Of a stretch of 24,032 nt of DNA, positions 20,834 to 24,032 are shown one piece after another. Position numbers and translations under genes: made by a program. Location of the stretch: IMG/VR virus record IMGVR_UViG_3300045999_003624, positions 1 through 24,032 of that record; one strand, given 5' to 3'. Below the pieces are notes generated by a model. That model saw nothing but the letters and a program-made list of their open reading frames with translations. It made no database searches and was not told the DNA's origin. The first letter of the stretch is position 1, and every line of letters starts with the position of its first letter. The stretch is from a virus.

Positions 20834-23476
20834 TTACCAGAAAGCCAAGCAACGGAAGCACTCTGCAAAAGATGCTCGGTTGAGCCAGATGTACTTCAAG
20901 CCGTCTTTTGTTCTAATAATCTCCATTCGGTTGCCAATGATTGCTGTAGGAGCAACATACGGATACATTGAAGCACCATTAACGTTTGCAGTTACTACGT
21001 TCAAGCTGTAAACACGTTGAGTGTTGTCTTTGTGGAAGTAGATACGATCTTTTCCATCATACGCTGCCATAGTACCAGTAGTCAATGTTTCTGTAAGTGG
21101 CGAAGTTGTCATCAAGCTAACGCGATCTGTGGTAACGTCCCAGCGATCAAAACCAGTATTAGCACCGCCACGAGTAGTGTACATGTACCGACCACGAAGG
21201 GCTGCAACACTAGTACCAAACGCCCAATTTGCTGTAGTGCCAAGACCTCTTACAGTAGGTTCGATAATTACATAACCTGTTTGAGCACTAACAGGTGCAG
21301 CACCTAACGCGGCTGAGAATGTTAGGGTATTAGCAGTATTGCTAAGAATGATCGCTTCAACGGGACCGCCAGGACTTGTTAAGATACGAGCTCTTTTACC
21401 AGCATGGATGTTTACTGCCCAAGTTTTGCTGGTATCTTGCAGTGTTGTTGTGCTGTGTGTACCAGTTGCAACACCAAAGTCAGTTGCTCCAATTGCTGAA
21501 CTAGTACAGATAGAATAACGATTGATACCGTTTGTTGGTGCGGTACCTGCTACAGCAAAGGTTAAGGTTGTAGCAGTGTTGCTTATAATTCGCAATACTT
21601 GACCTGTAGTTGAACCTGATGCAGCGGTTGGAGTTGCTGCGTACATGTAGCAGGTAAAGCCTGCCCACTGGTTAACTGTCCAACTCTTAGAACCGTCTGT
21701 GAGTGTTGTAGTAGACTGAGTACCAGGAATTGTAGTTGCAGCAGGAGTTCCTGCCATTGTATAAGTAAATGTAGTCGCTGAAGGTACAGTAGCAATTGCA
21801 ACGTTGGTTACGTTAAAGTTTGCATCTGTTGCGCCGCGGACCGTAACCAATTCACCAACCTTAAACTGATGAGGATGTGCAGTTGTAACCGTTGCCGTGG
21901 TTGTTGCATTAGCAAGTGAAGCAATTGCGACTGGTTGATATCCACCCACAGTTGCTGCGGCATTTCTGGCAATACCCCAATCTTGTTGACGACCAAAAGT
22001 TTGAACTTGAGAGCTGAAATTTAAGATTGGCGTACCAGCAATACCACCAGCGAATAGGTAAAACTTGTCTGGGTCACCTTGAATTACGTACACAGACGTA
22101 GTGTCAGGAGTTACTTCCCAGTTACCAACAATTGTCAAAGCTGTAGCAGTGTTGCTTGCAATGGCCACCACTTGACCCGCACCAGTACCTGCCAAAATAC
22201 GCACAGCGTAATTTGCCCAACGGTTTACAGGCCAAGTCTCGGTGCTATCGGTTAGGGTTGTAGAAGTAGCAGCAGTTGCAGTACCTGCATCAAAGCCCAA
22301 TATCAAGTATCGAGAAGTGGCGTCAGGAGCTGTGCCAGAAGTTGCCCAAGTCAGGGTGGTAGAAGTGTTGCTCAGTACTTGGCGGATCTGACCAACACCT
22401 GTTCCAGATTCAATGTACACCCAGTAACCAGCCCATTGATTGACACTCCAAGCTGCGCGATCTACACCTTGTGAACTATCGATTAGTGTAGTAGTTGTAC
22501 CACCTGTTGCCGTACCTCGTTCCCAAATAGAAGCGGTTTCTGACATACGCTCTAGGGCTAAATCGGTAACAGCAGCCAACAGGGTGTTGGTCATTGTTGG
22601 TAAAACATACCAAGTATCGGTTAGGATATCATACAACTGTGTCAATACGAAAGGAGCAGTTGCTGTCGCCGCGTTAGGTGACATCAACACAATCTGACCA
22701 GACTGAATGCGAAATACTGAAGTACTATCTGGTGTTACAGTCCAGGCTGAATCAACAGTCAAAGCCTGTGATTCAATGACATATGCAGACTGGGATCCTG
22801 CAGTGCTTGAGATTGCTGGCGTGAAAATCGCAGGGTTGTTCAACCGCATGTTCATCTGGGTACTATCACCAATAGTCAACACCGTTGCAGTGTTACTCAA
22901 GATACGGCGGTACTGACCAACACCACTGTTGCCAGAGATACGCACAGTGTGACCAGCCCACTGGTTGATACCCCAAGCTTTGAGAGTATCAGTCATGGTA
23001 ATACCACCAAGTGCGTTAGCAAATGCTGTAATCACGCCACTGTCATGGATTGTAGGCTCTGCAACAGCAGTAATTTTTCTGCGTTGTCCTGCACCTGTAC
23101 CACTGACAATAACAATATCATAGCCTAACATAGAAGACATTGAAATGGCTGGGACTGTGATTGTAGTTGAAGTAGCGGCGATGGTCTTACCTTCGGGTCC
23201 ATATGCTCCAACAAACTTCATTGTGCTTACGTTAAAACCAGCTACAGCCGGAGCAGTTAACCCTTGGAACATATCTGTCCAAGTGTCGTATCGTACAAAT
23301 TGAGTTGCAGAGATCAGGTAGTAGATATATCGACCGTGTTCAGTTTGCAAGAAACCCATGTTGTCGGGCGCACAAGTAGAACTCAATGCACTAGAAACAG
23401 CTGGCGCAAAGCGAGTCCACTCCCATGAAGGCAGATCGACTTGGTACGAAAGTGTATTTTTTGTTAAAGCAGGCAT
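20834..23476 (-). CDS. Large repeat-containing virion (fibre/surface) protein, 880 aa
   Basis: The N-terminal domain (1-95; LPSWEWTRFAPAVSSALSS, GRYIYYLISATQFVRYDTWT) and the C-terminal domain (740-880; LRGRYMYTTRGGANTGFDRW, DGKDRIYFHKDNTQRVYSL) look alike in style, like blades of a beta-propeller. Between them are about six copies of a unit reading roughly STTLTDST-x-W-x-VNQWAG, then a V-R-I-x-SGTGAGQ-x-R-x-I strand, SNTATTLT, and PDATSxYVI. One inserted segment (TVTTAHPHQFKVGELVTVRG) is a separate small beta module. No enzyme motif is seen. Phage genomes, large ones above all, often carry such units in tail or head surface proteins. GC is clearly higher than in the recombination genes. There is a GAGG ribosome site about 7-11 bases before the ATG. 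Confidence 0.82.
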   Translation of the reverse strand: MPALTKNTLSYQVDLPSWEWTRFAPAVSSALSSTCAPDNMGFLQTEHGRYIYYLISATQFVRYDTWTDMFQGLTAPAVAGFNVSTMKFVGAYGPEGKTIAATSTTITVPAISMSSMLGYDIVIVSGTGAGQRRKITAVAEPTIHDSGVITAFANALGGITMTDTLKAWGINQWAGHTVRISGNSGVGQYRRILSNTATVLTIGDSTQMNMRLNNPAIFTPAISSTAGSQSAYVIESQALTVDSAWTVTPDSTSVFRIQSGQIVLMSPNAATATAPFVLTQLYDILTDTWYVLPTMTNTLLAAVTDLALERMSETASIWERGTATGGTTTTLIDSSQGVDRAAWSVNQWAGYWVYIESGTGVGQIRQVLSNTSTTLTWATSGTAPDATSRYLILGFDAGTATAATSTTLTDSTETWPVNRWANYAVRILAGTGAGQVVAIASNTATALTIVGNWEVTPDTTSVYVIQGDPDKFYLFAGGIAGTPILNFSSQVQTFGRQQDWGIARNAAATVGGYQPVAIASLANATTTATVTTAHPHQFKVGELVTVRGATDANFNVTNVAIATVPSATTFTYTMAGTPAATTIPGTQSTTTLTDGSKSWTVNQWAGFTCYMYAATPTAASGSTTGQVLRIISNTATTLTFAVAGTAPTNGINRYSICTSSAIGATDFGVATGTHSTTTLQDTSKTWAVNIHAGKRARILTSPGGPVEAIILSNTANTLTFSAALGAAPVSAQTGYVIIEPTVRGLGTTANWAFGTSVAALRGRYMYTTRGGANTGFDRWDVTTDRVSLMTTSPLTETLTTGTMAAYDGKDRIYFHKDNTQRVYSLNVVTANVNGASMYPYVAPTAIIGNRMEIIRTKDGLKYIWLNRASFAECFRCLAFW
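21263..23188 (-). repeat. Diverged protein-level repeats in the 880-aa gene
   Basis: Spacing between copies of NQWAG/NRWAN/NIHAG-type cores is uneven (about 60-180 residues). The copies align by motif (T-L-x-D, W-x-V-N, G-x-G-Q, SNTA-T-L-T) but not by long DNA identity, which points to an older array than that in the 620-aa gene. Confidence 0.75.
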
Positions 23477-23484
23477 TTATTACC

Positions 23485-23937
23485 TCACTGGAAAGTTAAA
23501 CCAGAACGTATGCCTTGAATGTACGTCTGTTTTGCAATGTTGATGTACTGTTCGCGATCCATACCAGCATTTGACACCAAGTTAGAAACTGATGATAAAT
23601 TACTATCGTTAGATAGGACGACTCTCAGCGCAGTTCCGCCTGCGCCGGTGCCCGAAACGCTTAGCGGTGCAGCGGTAACAGCGTCAACGGCTACACGCTG
23701 ACGCTGTGCAGAGTCAACAGTTGCATTACTTTCTAATAACTTTACAATTCGACTTAAAGCTACTAGCAAGTCATCACTGCGACTTGCTATGGTTGGTATC
23801 GGATTTACCGAAGAAACATCAGTCGCAATACCATCATCACCAACGCTAAGTTTCATTCGTTGATACAAAACGCCGTTGATATCATCAGCGGCGACAACTG
23901 CACCACTACCCGGTGTATAACCTACGTTATCTGCCAT
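23485..23937 (-). CDS. Conserved phage structural protein, 150 aa
   Basis: It starts MADNVGYTPGSGAVVAADDI and continues GVLYQRMKLSVGDDG, a start I recall in many phage structural-region proteins of unknown role. The middle is helical (SDDLLVALSRIVKLLESN), and VDAVTAAPLSVSGTGAGGTALRVV is a beta segment. It ends MDREQYINIAKQTYIQGIRSGLTF, probably an amphipathic helix. It has a late promoter 34 bases upstream and lies 8 bases before the ATG of the 880-aa gene, suggesting they act together. It may be an adaptor or connector of the fibre-like protein. Confidence 0.78.
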   Translation of the reverse strand: MADNVGYTPGSGAVVAADDINGVLYQRMKLSVGDDGIATDVSSVNPIPTIASRSDDLLVALSRIVKLLESNATVDSAQRQRVAVDAVTAAPLSVSGTGAGGTALRVVLSNDSNLSSVSNLVSNAGMDREQYINIAKQTYIQGIRSGLTFQ

Positions 23938-23971
23938 GTTTTATACTCCACATTATTAATAAGAACATAGT

Positions 23972-23979
23972 TATTTATG
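23972..23979 (-). promoter_or_regulatory. Late promoter (CATAAATA) for the surface-protein genes
   Basis: Minus strand CATAAATAACTATG, one mismatch to TATAAATA, 35 bases before the ATG at 23937. It overlaps the TAA stop of the preceding gene. The surface-protein genes below it, down to 20588, have no other late motif. Confidence 0.65.
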
Positions 23980-24032
23980 TCAATGTAGTAGAGTAAGTCA
24001 CGTTCAATGTGTCGCCGTTAGATACGGATTTT
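23975..24032 (-). CDS. C-terminal end of an upstream protein (partial)
   Basis: Eighteen residues ending SNGDTLNVTYSTTLT before TAA are in the window; the rest lies beyond 24032. A C-terminal G-D-x-L-x-V-T-Y/W beta strand is common in small phage structural proteins, so another virion protein is likely. The call rests on the open frame up to the edge and on a stop just before the next gene. Confidence 0.5.
   Translation of the reverse strand, partial: KSVSNGDTLNVTYSTTLT

Noticed and set aside
1-24032. tRNA genes, CRISPR arrays, integrase or attachment sites
   Set aside because: No cloverleaf-like sequence, regular direct repeats with unique spacers, or recombinase motifs were seen. The only regular repeats are coding.

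Overview
The window is a 24 kb piece of a T4-like tailed phage genome (contractile-tail Caudoviricetes). The evidence is the set and order of genes on the minus strand: prohead core gp67-like, a gp68-like basic protein, prohead protease gp21, scaffold gp22, major capsid gp23, a gp3/gp19-fold tail protein, uvsY, uvsW, the late sigma factor gp55, and the gp47/gp46 recombination nuclease. I recall the order 21-22-23-3-uvsY-uvsW-55-47-46 from marine and cyanophage-type T4 relatives. The host cannot be named. No photosynthesis gene or tRNA is visible, and two HldE (heptose kinase/adenylyltransferase) homologues suggest a Gram-negative host. Every supported gene is on the minus strand, so transcription runs from high to low coordinates.

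Region by region, in transcription order. (a) 24032-18725: virion surface and structural genes: the tail end of an upstream gene, a 150-aa conserved structural protein, an 880-aa repeat protein, a 54-aa small protein, and a 620-aa Ser/Thr-rich protein with about 24 repeats of about 20 residues. (b) 18690-13780: the head module (67-like, a 385-aa modular protein with several possible gp21 cleavage sites, a 152-aa structural protein, a 68-like protein, 21, 22, 23). It is driven by late promoters of the T4 type (TATAAATA/CATAAATA) and closed by a textbook terminator with a UUCG loop. (c) 13683-13165: a tail-tube-fold protein. (d) 13107-3590: a compact replication/recombination and metabolism operon. 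It starts at a sigma70-like promoter and runs uvsY, uvsW (interrupted), a small beta-barrel-like protein, gp55, a 67-aa protein, gp47, gp46, peptide deformylase, a cupin, an HldE-type adenylyltransferase, an HldE-type kinase, dCMP deaminase and a conserved 119-aa protein. Many of these junctions are ATGA or short overlaps. (e) 3497-1362: an accessory cassette in which a TET-associated-type glycosyltransferase lies between an HNH-AP2 homing endonuclease and a GIY-YIG-like protein. (f) 1273-1: three genes of higher GC, ending with a partial HEVGH-motif (CobT/peptidase-like) protein, with two good sigma70-type promoters.

The most unusual locus is uvsW. Its helicase gene is split just before motif V by an AT-rich insertion of about 880 bp. 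The insertion adds 57 foreign residues to the N-terminal part and carries a GIY-YIG homing endonuclease whose start overlaps the stop of that extension. The C-terminal exon then has one extra T in a T5 run that breaks the frame. Other points of interest are the HldE-like sugar genes embedded in the recombination operon, the possible scaffold polyprotein, and the rapidly duplicating Ser/Thr repeat gene.
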